Part shown: positions 38,403-47,355 of the stretch, one piece after another
How the letters are laid out: each line of letters starts with the position of its first letter
Numbering within the stretch: position 1 is the first letter of the stretch
Origin: Methylobacterium nodulans ORS 2060
Lineage (GTDB): Bacteria; Pseudomonadota; Alphaproteobacteria; Rhizobiales; Beijerinckiaceae
Length of the DNA stretch: 64,000 nt
Assembly (NCBI RefSeq): GCF_000022085.1
Contig: NC_011894.1
Span: forward strand, 6,991,001 to 7,055,000
Reading direction: 5' to 3'
Program-made: the position numbers and the translations under genes
The notes under the pieces: model-generated
Told to the model about the DNA's origin: nothing
The model's input: the letters and a program-made list of their open reading frames with translations, nothing else
Databases searched by the model: none

Positions 38403-39063
38403 CGGCAGGCAGCTCCGCGAAATCGTCGATCACCGCGTCGGCTCCGAGATCGTGCGGCGGACGGTGGGCATAGCCATACGACACCGCGATGGCGGCGACC
38501 CCTGCGGCCCGGGCCGCTTCGACATCGTGGTGGTTGTCTCCCACCATCACGGCTCGCCCCGGCGGGACGCGAAGCTGACGCAAGGCCGCCCGCAGGGGGG
38601 CCGGATCCGGCTTGCGCTGCGCCAGGGTATCGCCACCGATCACCGCGCCGATGAAGGGCGCCAGGCCCAGGCCGTCGAGGACGATGCGCGTGGCCCGCAC
38701 GGGCTTGTTGGTCACGACGGCGAGCGCGAAGCCGGCCTCGGAGAGCGACCCGAGGGTCTCGACGACGCCGGGATACGGGCGAGTGTGCCTGGAGGCGATC
38801 GGCTCGTAGAGGGTGAGGAAGCGTGGCACGAGCTCATGCGCGCGAGCCGGGTCTCCGCCCGTCGCCTGCAAGGCGCGCTCGACGAGCTTGCCGGCGCCAT
38901 CGCCGACCATGGCGCGCGTCTGGGCAAGGCTGACGGATGGCAGCCCCTCCCCGGTGAGCACGGCATTCAGGGCCTCCGTGAGGTCCCGCAGGCTGTCGAC
39001 CAGGGTGCCGTCCAGATCGAGGAGAACCGCATCGGTGCGGTGTCGCGCGCGGTCGATGGTCAT
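38305..39063 (-). CDS. gph: Phosphoglycolate phosphatase-like HAD hydrolase
   Basis: 252 residues, HAD superfamily: DAVLLDLDGTLVDSLRDL (nucleophile Asp, motif I), AVVTNKP (motif II), GGDTLAQRKPDPAPL (motif III Lys) and MVGDNHHDVEAARAAG (motif IV). It removes phosphate from 2-phosphoglycolate, a by-product of oxygenation or DNA repair. The last 25 or so residues (after ALIRIWPRG) are encoded by the reverse of a LysR fragment, so the native C-terminus has been replaced. The start is the ATG at 39063. Confidence 0.88.
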   Translation of the reverse strand: MTIDRARHRTDAVLLDLDGTLVDSLRDLTEALNAVLTGEGLPSVSLAQTRAMVGDGAGKLVERALQATGGDPARAHELVPRFLTLYEPIASRHTRPYPGVVETLGSLSEAGFALAVVTNKPVRATRIVLDGLGLAPFIGAVIGGDTLAQRKPDPAPLRAALRQLRVPPGRAVMVGDNHHDVEAARAAGVAAIAVSYGYAHRPPHDLGADAVIDDFAELPAALIRIWPRGTARLSAASASAAWTSARTVRTRS

Positions 39064-39141
39064 TCGGCTCTTCTGCACGGCCCAGGGGCCTCGCGGGGCT
39101 CGCATCGAGAGTACGATCCGGGCGGCAGGACGCGAATCCCG

Positions 39142-39546
39142 TCAGCCTCTCGTCCCGGGCCGGGCGGTGGACGCGCCCGGAACCGCGAAGCGTCCCTCCT
39201 CGGCCTTGTTGATGTACTGGCTGGCGATGAAGAGCCCCTTCAGTGGCCGGATGACCGGCACGCAGGTCAGCAGGAGCAGCGGAAGCGTCACGACCGCATG
39301 GATCCAGAGCGGCGGATTGCAGGCAAGCTCCAGCCAGATCCCGAAGGCGGTGACCGGGAAGGCCATCGTCATCATGATGAAGAAGGCGGGGCCGTCGGCC
39401 GGGTCCGCGAAGCTGTAATCCAGACCGCAGGCCTCGCACTGCGGCTTCAGGGTGAGGAAGCCGGTGAACAGGCGTCCCTCGCCGCAGCGCGGGCAGCGGC
39501 AGCGCAGCCCGACTGACAGCAACGATTGATCGGTCGATCTTTGCAT
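39142..39546 (-). CDS. DUF983 membrane protein
   Basis: 134 residues. An N-terminal zinc-ribbon-like part with two Cys pairs (RCRCPRCGEGRLF, PQCEACGLDY) and two membrane segments (AFFIMMTMAFPVTAFGIWLEL and WIHAVVTLPLLLLTCVPVI), which is the DUF983 architecture. AGGAACGTGGG precedes the ATG. Divergent from the MocR gene, with palindromic sites in between; function unknown. Confidence 0.88.
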   Translation of the reverse strand: MQRSTDQSLLSVGLRCRCPRCGEGRLFTGFLTLKPQCEACGLDYSFADPADGPAFFIMMTMAFPVTAFGIWLELACNPPLWIHAVVTLPLLLLTCVPVIRPLKGLFIASQYINKAEEGRFAVPGASTARPGTRG

Positions 39547-39611
39547 GGTCCCACGTTCCTGACTGGTCGCCGGCCTGCCCGTCGGCAGAGCATCCGCCTT
39601 GCGGGCCGCCA

Positions 39612-39712
39612 ATGTATGGATTAGTATCCATACATTCGGATGCCGATCTGGAAGGAGCTCCAGACGGCAGAAGCTATCCGCACCCTGTATGTATGCCGCA
39701 TGTATGCATACA
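39612..39712. promoter_or_regulatory. Likely MocR-regulator binding sites
   Basis: The 24-base dyad ATGTATGGA-TTAGTA-TCCATACAT occupies 39612-39635, and related TGTATG half-sites recur at 39687-39712, including the dyad GTATGCATAC. MocR-type proteins bind repeated half-sites in front of their own and divergent genes, so this likely controls both the MocR gene (39734) and the DUF983 gene (39546). Confidence 0.6.
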
Positions 39713-39733
39713 ACATGGTTTGTCTCGGGGTCA

Positions 39734-41125
39734 ATGATGGAGTCCTGGAGCCCTACAATCGCGGCCGGTGCCGGCCCGAAATATCTGGCGATCGTCAAGG
39801 CCCTGGCCGATGACATCCGCAGCGGGCGCCTGTCCCCGGGGGCGCGGCTGCCGCCGCAGCGTGCCTTGGCGAAGCACCTCGATGTCGACCTCACCACGGT
39901 CACGCGCGCCTTCAACGAAGCACGCAGGATGGGGCTGATCGATGCCAGTGCCGGCAGGGGCAGCTTCGTTCGCGGCTCCGCGCTGCCGTCGGCAAGCCTG
40001 CCCAGGCCGGACCCTTCCGGCAGCGTGGATTTCAGCATGAACATGCCGCCGCAGCCGGCCGAGGCGAGGCTCGCCGAGCGGATCGAGGCCGGCCTGTCGA
40101 GGCTTGCCGGCTCTCCGGGCTTCCTGGACCGGATGCAGTACCAGGACAGCGCCGGGAACCTGGCCGACCGCGCGGCGGCGGCGGAGTGGCTCGGGCGGCG
40201 GCTGGGCCCGGTCCCGCTCCAGCGCATCCTCGTCGCCGGGGGGGCGCAGGCGGCGCTCGCCGCCGTCCTGGCGGTCGTCCTCAGGCCGGGTGATACCCTG
40301 TGCGTGCCGGCCCTGACCTATCCGGGCCTGCGCATGGCCGCCGAGCGGCGCGGGGGCCGTCTGATGCCCGTGGCCTGCGACGATGCGGGCGTCATCCCGG
40401 CGGCGTTCCTCGCATGCTGCCGGTCCGAGCGGCCCCGCGCCCTGTACCTGGTACCGACGCTGGACAACCCGACGACCGCGACGCTGCCGCCGGACCGACG
40501 CGAGCGGATCGCGCAGATCGCGCGCGCGCACGGGGTGACGATCATCGAGGACGACGCCTATGGGGCGCTGCCGCCCGATGCTCCCGCCCCGCTCGCGGCC
40601 CTGGCCGGCGACATCACGTGGCACATCGCAACCTTGTCCAAATGTGTCAGCCCGGGTCTGCGGATCGCCTACGTGGCGGTGCCGGGGACGAACGAGGCGG
40701 TCCGCCTCGCTGCGGAATTGCGCGCCATCAGCATGATGGCGTCGCCTCTCGCGGCGGCGCTCGCCTCCCAGTGGATCGCGCAGGGAGACCTCGACAGGAT
40801 CATCGCGGCCATCCGGCGGGAGAACGGCCTCCGCCAAGCCGTCGCGCGGGAGACGCTGCGGGATCTCGATCTCCAGGCCCATCCGTGCGGGCATCACCTC
40901 TGGCTCCGGCTTCCGGCGCCCTGGCGGCGGGGCGAGTTCGGTGCGCATGCGCGGCAGCTCGGGCTGTCCGTCATCGTGAGCGACGCGTTCGCGGTCGGCC
41001 CGGCGCCGGAGGCGATCCGGATTTCCCTGGGCGCCGCGCCGGATTGCGAGACGCTGCGATACGGCCTCAGCCTGCTCGCGACCCTGCTGTCGCATCCCCC
41101 CGGCGCGATCTCGACGGTCGTCTGA
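39734..41125 (+). CDS. MocR-type regulator (GntR HTH fused to aminotransferase-like domain)
   Basis: 463 residues. A GntR winged helix at residues about 15-80 (AIVKALADDIRSGRLSPGARLPPQRALAKHL, LTTVTRAFNEARRMGLI), then a fold-type I aminotransferase-like domain: LVPTLDNPTTATLP, IIEDDAYGALP and HIATLSKCVSPGLRIAY with the PLP lysine in SKCVSPGLR. Such proteins sense PLP with an amino acid and regulate neighbours. The ATG at 39734 directly follows the palindromic sites. Target metabolism cannot be deduced. Confidence 0.92.
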   Translation: MMESWSPTIAAGAGPKYLAIVKALADDIRSGRLSPGARLPPQRALAKHLDVDLTTVTRAFNEARRMGLIDASAGRGSFVRGSALPSASLPRPDPSGSVDFSMNMPPQPAEARLAERIEAGLSRLAGSPGFLDRMQYQDSAGNLADRAAAAEWLGRRLGPVPLQRILVAGGAQAALAAVLAVVLRPGDTLCVPALTYPGLRMAAERRGGRLMPVACDDAGVIPAAFLACCRSERPRALYLVPTLDNPTTATLPPDRRERIAQIARAHGVTIIEDDAYGALPPDAPAPLAALAGDITWHIATLSKCVSPGLRIAYVAVPGTNEAVRLAAELRAISMMASPLAAALASQWIAQGDLDRIIAAIRRENGLRQAVARETLRDLDLQAHPCGHHLWLRLPAPWRRGEFGAHARQLGLSVIVSDAFAVGPAPEAIRISLGAAPDCETLRYGLSLLATLLSHPPGAISTVV

Positions 41126-41180
41126 CAGGCCCGGAGCGTCTCCGGCCGCGTCGCGCGGCAGGCGCCCGCTGCCCGGTCCG

Positions 41181-41408
41181 TCACAGGGCGTCGTCGAACG
41201 GGATCCCGGCCTCGTCACGACCGGTCGTCTCGAACGGCAAGATCTGCACCCGCGCACAGACGGCCAGGAGCAGGATGACGATAAGCAGGATGGTCGTCCC
41301 TGTCAGGAGCGGCGTGAGGTCATTCGCGTATCGCCGGGATGCGCGCAAAGCAGCACATCCGAGCACAAACCCGGCTGCCGAAAGTAGCGGCAACGATAGT
41401 GGCTGCAC
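41181..41408 (-). CDS. Small membrane protein, 75 residues
   Basis: Two hydrophobic spans (LPLLSAAGFVLGCAALRA and LLTGTTILLIVILLLAVCARV) and a hydrophilic tail ending DEAGIPFDDAL. Only a GTG start at 41408 fits; it is preceded by AAAGGGGGC, a good ribosome site. It runs convergent with the MocR gene. Function unknown. Confidence 0.5.
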   Translation of the reverse strand: MQPLSLPLLSAAGFVLGCAALRASRRYANDLTPLLTGTTILLIVILLLAVCARVQILPFETTGRDEAGIPFDDAL

Positions 41409-42062
41409 TTCATGCCCCCTTTGTGCATCGCCAGCATGGTAGTGCCGATCAGATCGTGCTGCATCATCAAATTTAGCGCTGTCATATTTGGTCGGGTAAT
41501 CCTCCAGAGAAGCAAGATGCGCGCGCGAAGCACATCCCCGTTGCGCTCCGCATTGCCGACCTCCCCCGGAGGATGAGGCGACAGGGGCGCCGTTGCAGTC
41601 GTGGGGCTGGAATGCCGCCACATCCAGAACGGAGGGCGCGAGTCCTCGTCCAACCGTTCGACCTCGGTCTGGATCGCATCGACAACTCGGCCGGGTCCCG
41701 GGCCGGCAGCTGTCCGCGCAACGCCAGGGTGTCACCGCGGCATGTAGCAGCGTGCCAGTCGAGACAACCGATCCTCGCTCATCCAGCGGCCGCGTCACGG
41801 CCGCAGACCGCACCTGGTCGAGCGAGCGGGCGACAAGCTCACGACGGAAGCGAAGGCCGTGCGTTCGCTCGTGGGCTCATGGGCGGCAAAGCCACAATGC
41901 GGGTCAGGCTCAAGCCTTCGATCGGAGGTGTACCGCAAAGAAAAAGACGCTTTTTCATAATTCTAAGTTCAGATACTTCCGGGTGTAGATTGTAAATTTT
42001 CAATTTAATGAGTGGGTCCGTTCGCGAATTTCTTGCGAGACCTGCTTGCAACCAAGGAATTT
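41409..42062. other. Intergenic region upstream of the siderophore operon
   Basis: About 650 bases with no convincing gene. The last 120 bases turn markedly AT-rich (41940-42060), which is where the sbn promoter should be. TTCTAAG at 41961 resembles half of an Irr-type iron box; no complete Fur, RirA or Irr site is clear. An alternative sbnA GTG start lies at 42012. Confidence 0.45.
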
Positions 42063-43172
42063 ATGGCTAAACAGGTCGACGTTGACGGCGACGCACAGAA
42101 GCAGCGCCCGCGCAGGATGTTGAGATCCGCTGCGTCGGACTCATACCGTTCAACTATCGAGGAAATGCCGATGATGCCGGACACCGGGATGGTCGTGGGA
42201 GGCACACCCCTCGTCGCTCTCGACGCGCTGTTTCCGCCTGATGTCGTGCCAGTCTTTGCCAAGCTGGAGTTGCTGAATGTCGGGGGCAGCGTGAAGGATC
42301 GCACGGCCCATTATATGGTCGCGCAAGCTGTATCCACGGGTCGAATCGGACCGGGAAGTCACATTATTGAGAGTTCGTCGGGCAATCTTGGCATTGCTTT
42401 GGCTATGATCGCAAAACAGCGCGGTCTGAATTTCACGGCTGTCGTCGACCCGAATATCGCCCCAGCCAATCTTCGCCTCATCGAGGCCTTTGGTGGCCGT
42501 ATCGATATGGTTGATGAGAGGGACGAAGAAGGCGGTTACTTGCACACGCGGGTGCGGCGCGTCGAGGAACTCGCTCGAACCATTCCGGGTGCGGTCTGGC
42601 TCAACCAGTACGCCAACCCTGACAATTGGCGTGCACACTACCACGGTATCGGTGCCGAGATCGTGCGGGACATGCCAGCCGAGCCGACGCACGTCGTCGC
42701 CGCGGTCTCCACCTGTGGCACCCTGATGGGATTGGCCCGGCGCTTGCGGGAGCGCTGGCCGCGGATCTCAGTCGTCGCCGTCGATCTGGACGGTTCGGTG
42801 ATTTTCGGCGCCCCCGGTGGGCGACGGGATATTCCGGGTATTGGCGCAAGTCGCGTGCCCGAACAGCTCTCGTTGTCCGAAGTCGACAGCGTGATCTACG
42901 CTACAGATTGGGAGTCGACACTCGGCTGTCGGCGCCTTGCCGAAACACAGGGCATCCTCGCAGGCGGCTCCTCGGGCACTGTGGTTGCGGCGATCACCAA
43001 GCTGATCCCGCATCTGCCGCCAGGCTCGCGCATCGTCACTCTGCTGCCGGATCGTGGTGAGCGCTACCTCGACACTGTCTACAACCCGGCTTGGCCGCCT
43101 GCGGACCGGAGGCGTTCGATATCCTTCGAGGCATCTTACCGTCCTCTCGGAACCCGCGCCGCTGCGGCCTGA
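42063..43172 (+). CDS. sbnA: SbnA-like N-(2-amino-2-carboxyethyl)-L-glutamate synthase
   Basis: 369 residues, a PLP enzyme of the cysteine-synthase family. PLP lysine K78 is in NVGGSVKDRTAHYM; the phosphate-binding and substrate loops are IIESSSGNLGIALAMIAK, VAAVSTCGTLMGLARRL and ILAGGSSGTVVAAI. In Staphylococcus SbnA joins O-phospho-L-serine to L-glutamate, the first step towards L-2,3-diaminopropionate. I chose the ATG at 42063 (AAGGA five bases upstream) over a GTG at 42012. An N-terminal extension of about 40 residues precedes the core. It starts the siderophore operon; sbnB follows 90 bases on. Confidence 0.92.
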   Translation: MAKQVDVDGDAQKQRPRRMLRSAASDSYRSTIEEMPMMPDTGMVVGGTPLVALDALFPPDVVPVFAKLELLNVGGSVKDRTAHYMVAQAVSTGRIGPGSHIIESSSGNLGIALAMIAKQRGLNFTAVVDPNIAPANLRLIEAFGGRIDMVDERDEEGGYLHTRVRRVEELARTIPGAVWLNQYANPDNWRAHYHGIGAEIVRDMPAEPTHVVAAVSTCGTLMGLARRLRERWPRISVVAVDLDGSVIFGAPGGRRDIPGIGASRVPEQLSLSEVDSVIYATDWESTLGCRRLAETQGILAGGSSGTVVAAITKLIPHLPPGSRIVTLLPDRGERYLDTVYNPAWPPADRRRSISFEASYRPLGTRAAAA

Positions 43173-43262
43173 TCTGCCACGCGCTCAAACATGGCCAACC
43201 TGGGCAGCCGCTAGGTCCCGGGGCGGACGCCTCTTGCTCACCAGCCACTTGGATCAAGAACG

Positions 43263-44273
43263 ATGACGTCACCGGTTCTGCGCTACCTCTCACGCACGGA
43301 CATCGTCGCCCTCGGTGGTGACCACTCCGACCTTTACATGCAGGCGGTCGAGGATGGGTTTCGCCTGCACGCGTCCGGAGACTTCGTGCAGCCCCTCAAG
43401 CCCTACCTGCGCAGTCCGCGCACACGACACATTGCAGACCGCATCATCGCCATGCCTGCCTGGATCGGCGGGAAGCATCCGATCGCCGGCCTGAAGTGGA
43501 TTGGCTCCAAGCACGACAACCCAGCCGTGCGCGGCCTGGAGCGAGCGAGCGCGGTGATCGTGCTCAACGATTCCGAAACGCACTTTCCGGTCGCAATCCT
43601 GGAAGCCGGCCTCATCAGCGCCATGCGCACGGCCGCCGTGACGGGTGTCGCAATCCGGAATCTGGCACGACGGAACTTCTCGGATGCGGCCATCATCGGC
43701 TGCGGGCCGATCGGCGAGCGGCAGGCTCGCATGCTGGCCGAGCAGTTCTCAAGCCTGCGCACCCTGCGGCTGTTCGATCTGCGCAGACCGGCGGCCGAGG
43801 ATCTATCGGCTCGCTTAAGCGATCGCTTCCCGCGGCTTGGCATCGAGATATCGGGGAGTGCCGAGGCGGCCGTGCGCGATGCAGCCGTCGTGATCACCTG
43901 CACCGTCACCGATACGCCCTACCTGCCTTTCCGCTGGCTCGCACGCGGCACCCTGCTTGCCAACGTCTCGATCATGGATGTTGAGCGAGATGTTTTCCTC
44001 AAATCCGACAAGGTGATCGTTGACGACTGGGATCAATCCAATCGGGAGAAGAAAATCATCAACCTGCTTGTCGAGGAGGGGGTGTTCTCCCGGGACAAGT
44101 TGCATGCCGAACTCGGCGAAATCGTCGTCGGACGGAAACCGGGTCGCGAGAGCGATGACGAGATCATCCTGCTCAACCCGATGGGAATGGCTGTCGATGA
44201 CATCGTCTGCGCCCGAGCCGTCCTGCATCGTGCCGAGGAGCGGGGTGCCGGTACCCTGCTGCCGCTGTTCTGA
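43263..44273 (+). CDS. sbnB: SbnB-like NAD-dependent ACEGA dehydrogenase
   Basis: 336 residues of the ornithine-cyclodeaminase/mu-crystallin family. Rossmann loop AAIIGCGPIGERQARML (residues 143-159); the family's substrate part is PIAGLKWIGSKHDNPAVRGLERASAVIVLND; the late conserved block is VIVDDWDQSNREKKIINLL. SbnB oxidatively cleaves the SbnA product to L-2,3-diaminopropionate and alpha-ketoglutarate, both of which are staphyloferrin B building blocks. Followed by sbnE after an 11-base gap. Confidence 0.92.
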   Translation: MTSPVLRYLSRTDIVALGGDHSDLYMQAVEDGFRLHASGDFVQPLKPYLRSPRTRHIADRIIAMPAWIGGKHPIAGLKWIGSKHDNPAVRGLERASAVIVLNDSETHFPVAILEAGLISAMRTAAVTGVAIRNLARRNFSDAAIIGCGPIGERQARMLAEQFSSLRTLRLFDLRRPAAEDLSARLSDRFPRLGIEISGSAEAAVRDAAVVITCTVTDTPYLPFRWLARGTLLANVSIMDVERDVFLKSDKVIVDDWDQSNREKKIINLLVEEGVFSRDKLHAELGEIVVGRKPGRESDDEIILLNPMGMAVDDIVCARAVLHRAEERGAGTLLPLF

Positions 44274-44284
44274 GGGCGTACGCC

Positions 44285-46048
44285 GTGATTCGTGGCGGAG
44301 CGGCACCGGATATCACGTCGGCGATCCTGGCGGATCTCTTCGACGCTCTCTGGCTGGAGGATGTCGCCGGCTTCCAGAGCCGGGCGATTCTTGGGCCGGC
44401 AGCTGTGGACCAAACACGGGATTATGCGCTGGCGCTCGGTCCAGGCCATCTGCGCGCCCGGGTTGCGCCGGATGGCTGGCGAGAAGGAGTGCGTCTCGCC
44501 GGCTCGGTCCATTACGAGACGGCCAGCGCCCGGAACGAGCTCGGCGCGGCCGGGCTGCTCGACCTGGTTCTGTCCGGCCTGCCGGATCTCGCGCCCCCTG
44601 TCGCCGAGCGCACCCGGCTCCAACTCGGTGGCATTCTCGCGCAGCGCGATCTCTGGGAGATATCTGCTCAGGCGCTGGAAGCGGATGTGCTGGCGGGCCG
44701 GCCACTCGCTTGTGAACGGCTCGCTGCCTGGCAGGACCGCCCCTTTCATCCGCTGGCCCGGGCTCGCCAGGGAATGAGCCCGACGGAGGTGCTGGCCTAC
44801 GGCGCCGAGGCAGGACGCCTCTTCGCGCTGTCTTGGTGTGCCGTCGCGCGGACGCTCCTCTCGGCCTCGCCAAAGGCCGAACGGAGCGGCCCCGCCGTAT
44901 CGCTCCTCGATGGCCCGCAAAAGGCGATGCTCGATGCGGAGATGGCGGAGCGCGGACTTGCCGTCTCACACATCGCGCTGCCGGTGCACCCATGGCAGGC
45001 CACACATGTGCTGCCGGAGCGCTTCGAACAGGAAATCCTGGCCGGGCACCTCGTCATCCTGGATTTCCAGGGCCCGCTCGTTGCGGCGACGGCCTCCCTG
45101 CGCACCCTCGTCCTCCCGGGCCAGCCTGGCCTTCATCTCAAGCTGCCGCTCGACGTGCAGACGTTGAGCGTACGCCGCCTCCTGACGCCACAATCCCTGC
45201 ACAATGGCTTGCACGGCGCGGATCTGCTTGCCGCCGGGCTCCGGCGCGACGCTTGGCTGTCGCGTCATGTCGCCCTCGCCGACGAAGCAGCCTTCTGGCA
45301 TTTCGCTGAGCGCGATGGCGACGTCTATGCCGAGCGGCCGGCGCTTCTCGGCTGCACCATCCGCCGCCTCCCTGCAGAAGGCGGATTGACGGTCCCGCTG
45401 GCGAGTCTTGCGGTGGCGCCGCGAGGCGGCCTTCCTCCGGCCATACGCCTGATCGCGGGAGACCGGCCGGACCTGCAGGCACTCTTCGCGAGCGTCGCGG
45501 AATTGGTTCTCGGCACCGCGCTGCGCGGAGCCTGCTACGGCTTCGCACCGGAGCTGCACGGCCAGAACGCTCTGATCACGTTCGTGGAAGGACGGCCCCG
45601 CTGCCTCGTCCTGCGCGACCACGACACCGTTCGCTGCGCTCCCGTCTGGCTCGAAGAGGTCGGCCTGCCCGTTCCGGCCTACCTGATTACCGATCCGCAG
45701 CGGAACACCCTGCTCCTGCGCCGGCCGGAGGATCTCCTCGCCTACGCCCAGACGCTCGCGATCGACGTTGCTTTGCGTGCCGTGGCCGAAGCCTTTGCGG
45801 CTGCAGAATCCAACTTCGATCTCCGCGACGCGCGCAGAATCCTGGTCGCGCAAGTGCGAAGGGTTCTTCGCGATGTCGATGTGCCGAGCTCCCGCAAGGC
45901 ACTGATCTCGGGCCTCCTGCTCAATGAACGGAGCGCACCGTTCAAGCAGGTGCTGACGCCGCTGTTGGCATCCAGCATGCCGAGCACCTCGATGCCCAGC
46001 CGCCTCGCACGTGCGCCGAACCCGCTCTTCCTGGGCGTCCCGCAATGA
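44285..46048 (+). CDS. sbnE: NIS siderophore synthetase, SbnE-like
   Basis: 587 residues of the IucA/IucC family (NRPS-independent siderophore synthetase), activating a carboxylate as adenylate. Signatures: PFHPLARARQGMSPTEVLAY, ALPVHPWQATHVLPERF, TLVLPGQPGLHLKLPLDVQT and APELHGQNALITFVEGRP. By position and by comparison with the two-domain protein, it should be the citrate-activating synthetase that joins citrate to the first L-2,3-diaminopropionate; this assignment is inferred. The start is GTG with GAGGG upstream. Its stop overlaps sbnD by 4 bases. Confidence 0.85.
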   Translation: MIRGGAAPDITSAILADLFDALWLEDVAGFQSRAILGPAAVDQTRDYALALGPGHLRARVAPDGWREGVRLAGSVHYETASARNELGAAGLLDLVLSGLPDLAPPVAERTRLQLGGILAQRDLWEISAQALEADVLAGRPLACERLAAWQDRPFHPLARARQGMSPTEVLAYGAEAGRLFALSWCAVARTLLSASPKAERSGPAVSLLDGPQKAMLDAEMAERGLAVSHIALPVHPWQATHVLPERFEQEILAGHLVILDFQGPLVAATASLRTLVLPGQPGLHLKLPLDVQTLSVRRLLTPQSLHNGLHGADLLAAGLRRDAWLSRHVALADEAAFWHFAERDGDVYAERPALLGCTIRRLPAEGGLTVPLASLAVAPRGGLPPAIRLIAGDRPDLQALFASVAELVLGTALRGACYGFAPELHGQNALITFVEGRPRCLVLRDHDTVRCAPVWLEEVGLPVPAYLITDPQRNTLLLRRPEDLLAYAQTLAIDVALRAVAEAFAAAESNFDLRDARRILVAQVRRVLRDVDVPSSRKALISGLLLNERSAPFKQVLTPLLASSMPSTSMPSRLARAPNPLFLGVPQ

Positions 46049-47355
46049 CTTTCGGATCGAAGGAGCGGGCGGGGTCCCCTGTCGCGGAACACCGTGATTC
46101 TCAACAGGCCAGAGCGCTCCCCGCCGAAGTGGATGCCGGTTCAGCGCAAGGGAGCGCGTCACAGCAAGAGCTTGGAGCCGTGATCCGACCCGACCGGGTC
46201 GGGCACGGCTCCAAGTCCGGGCCCGGCCTCGCCGCACTTGCAGCGTTGCAGGCCCTCGTCACCATCGCGCCGCTCGCATTGCTGCCGTTCCTCGGTCTCC
46301 ACGTCGTGACCATGAGCGGATCGCCAGCCGCCTGGACCGCCCTGGCATTGGCGGCCCCGGCCGTGACGACGCTTGCCCTCACACCGGCTTGGACACGCCT
46401 TGCCCGACGATTCTCCCTATCCGAGCTCATCCTCGGGACGGGTGCCCTGAGCGCGGTGAGCTGCGGGCTTCTGGCACTTGCGGCCGATCCGCTGACCTTG
46501 GTGCTGGGTCGGCTGGTCCAAGGTGCCACCGGCAGCGGCGTCGTGCTGGCACTGGCCTTCCGGTCGCTGACTCCGCAATCAGGGCGAAGCTTCACGCTGA
46601 TGCAGCAGGCCGTCTCTGCCGGCTGCTTGGTCGGTCCGATCGTCGGCGGCCTGGCTTTCGAACGTGGACAGCTGGGAACCCTGATGCTCACCTGCGGCGG
46701 CTTGATCCTGCTGGCTGCGGCCGTCGCGGCTGCGGCGTGTCGCAAGAGGCTGGTTGAGCCGGAGCGCGGAACCGAACCGGATCGCCGCACCGCCCTGCCG
46801 CTGCTCGGGGCCGGCATGTGCGGCAGCGCCGGGGCTTTCGCCTTCATCGCCTTCTTTCCTGCTTGGGCAATTGCCCATGATCCAGAGATCTACACGCCGG
46901 GTCTGATCGGTTTGCTGCACAGCCTCAGCTGGCTTGTTGCTCTCGCGATCCTCCCGCTCTGGGGCCGGGGCATCGATGCCGTGGCGCCGGTTGCCGCTCT
47001 CGCGTTGTCCCTTCTCGGCTGTGCCCTGGCCTTTGCGGCGATGCCGCTCGGCCTGAGCCTTACGGCCGTCATAGCCCTCCGCCTGCTTCAAGGCGCGCTG
47101 TTTTCAGGCCAGGCCCCGGCCCTCTTCGCCGCCGTGGAAGCGGCCGGGCCGAGTCGCGTCGCTGCCATTGCGCGAGCCCGGGCGAGCCTCACCGTGGGCC
47201 AGCTCATCGGCCCCTTCGCGGCCGGACTGATGCTCGGTCCGTTCGGCCCCGGCGGTGCCCTCTGGGCGGCCGCCGGCCTCTCGCTGGCCGGTGCCGTCAC
47301 CCTTCTGACCGTTCAACCACGCCTCGTCCGTGATGCCTGGAGCCGAGCCCGATGA
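46045..47355 (+). CDS. sbnD: SbnD-like MFS siderophore exporter, with a repeat read into its N-terminus
   Basis: 436 residues with about 12 membrane spans starting near residue 62 (LAALAALQALVTIAPLALL). Family segments include GRLVQGATGSGVVLAL and LIGPFAAGLMLG. In Staphylococcus SbnD exports staphyloferrin B. The N-terminal 58 residues are hydrophilic, and residues about 22-57 are encoded by a mobile palindromic repeat (46111-46215) read in frame, beginning ARALPAEVDAGSAQGSA. Junctions on both sides are ATGA overlaps. An internal ATG after the repeat that would exclude it was not found before the first span. Confidence 0.85.
   Translation: MTFGSKERAGSPVAEHRDSQQARALPAEVDAGSAQGSASQQELGAVIRPDRVGHGSKSGPGLAALAALQALVTIAPLALLPFLGLHVVTMSGSPAAWTALALAAPAVTTLALTPAWTRLARRFSLSELILGTGALSAVSCGLLALAADPLTLVLGRLVQGATGSGVVLALAFRSLTPQSGRSFTLMQQAVSAGCLVGPIVGGLAFERGQLGTLMLTCGGLILLAAAVAAAACRKRLVEPERGTEPDRRTALPLLGAGMCGSAGAFAFIAFFPAWAIAHDPEIYTPGLIGLLHSLSWLVALAILPLWGRGIDAVAPVAALALSLLGCALAFAAMPLGLSLTAVIALRLLQGALFSGQAPALFAAVEAAGPSRVAAIARARASLTVGQLIGPFAAGLMLGPFGPGGALWAAAGLSLAGAVTLLTVQPRLVRDAWSRAR
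46111..46215 (+). repeat. Dispersed repeat family A, copy 1 (inside sbnD)
   Basis: Matches the inverse of 54481-54583: AGAGCGCTCCCCGCCGAAG, GGATGCCGGTTC, GCGCAAGGGAGCGCG. Its 3' half is a perfect hairpin with arms CTTGGAGCCGTG and CACGGCTCCAAG (46171-46182 and 46204-46215). Length 105 is a multiple of three, and no stop occurs in the exporter's frame. Confidence 0.8.

Noticed and set aside
41573..41995. Rightward frames of 130-140 codons upstream of sbnA
   Set aside because: Random-like composition, no ribosome site, no recognisable segments.
46171..46215. Rho-independent terminator inside the sbn operon
   Set aside because: The perfect hairpin is part of a dispersed repeat, has no T-run, and lies inside the exporter's open frame in a chain of overlapping genes.
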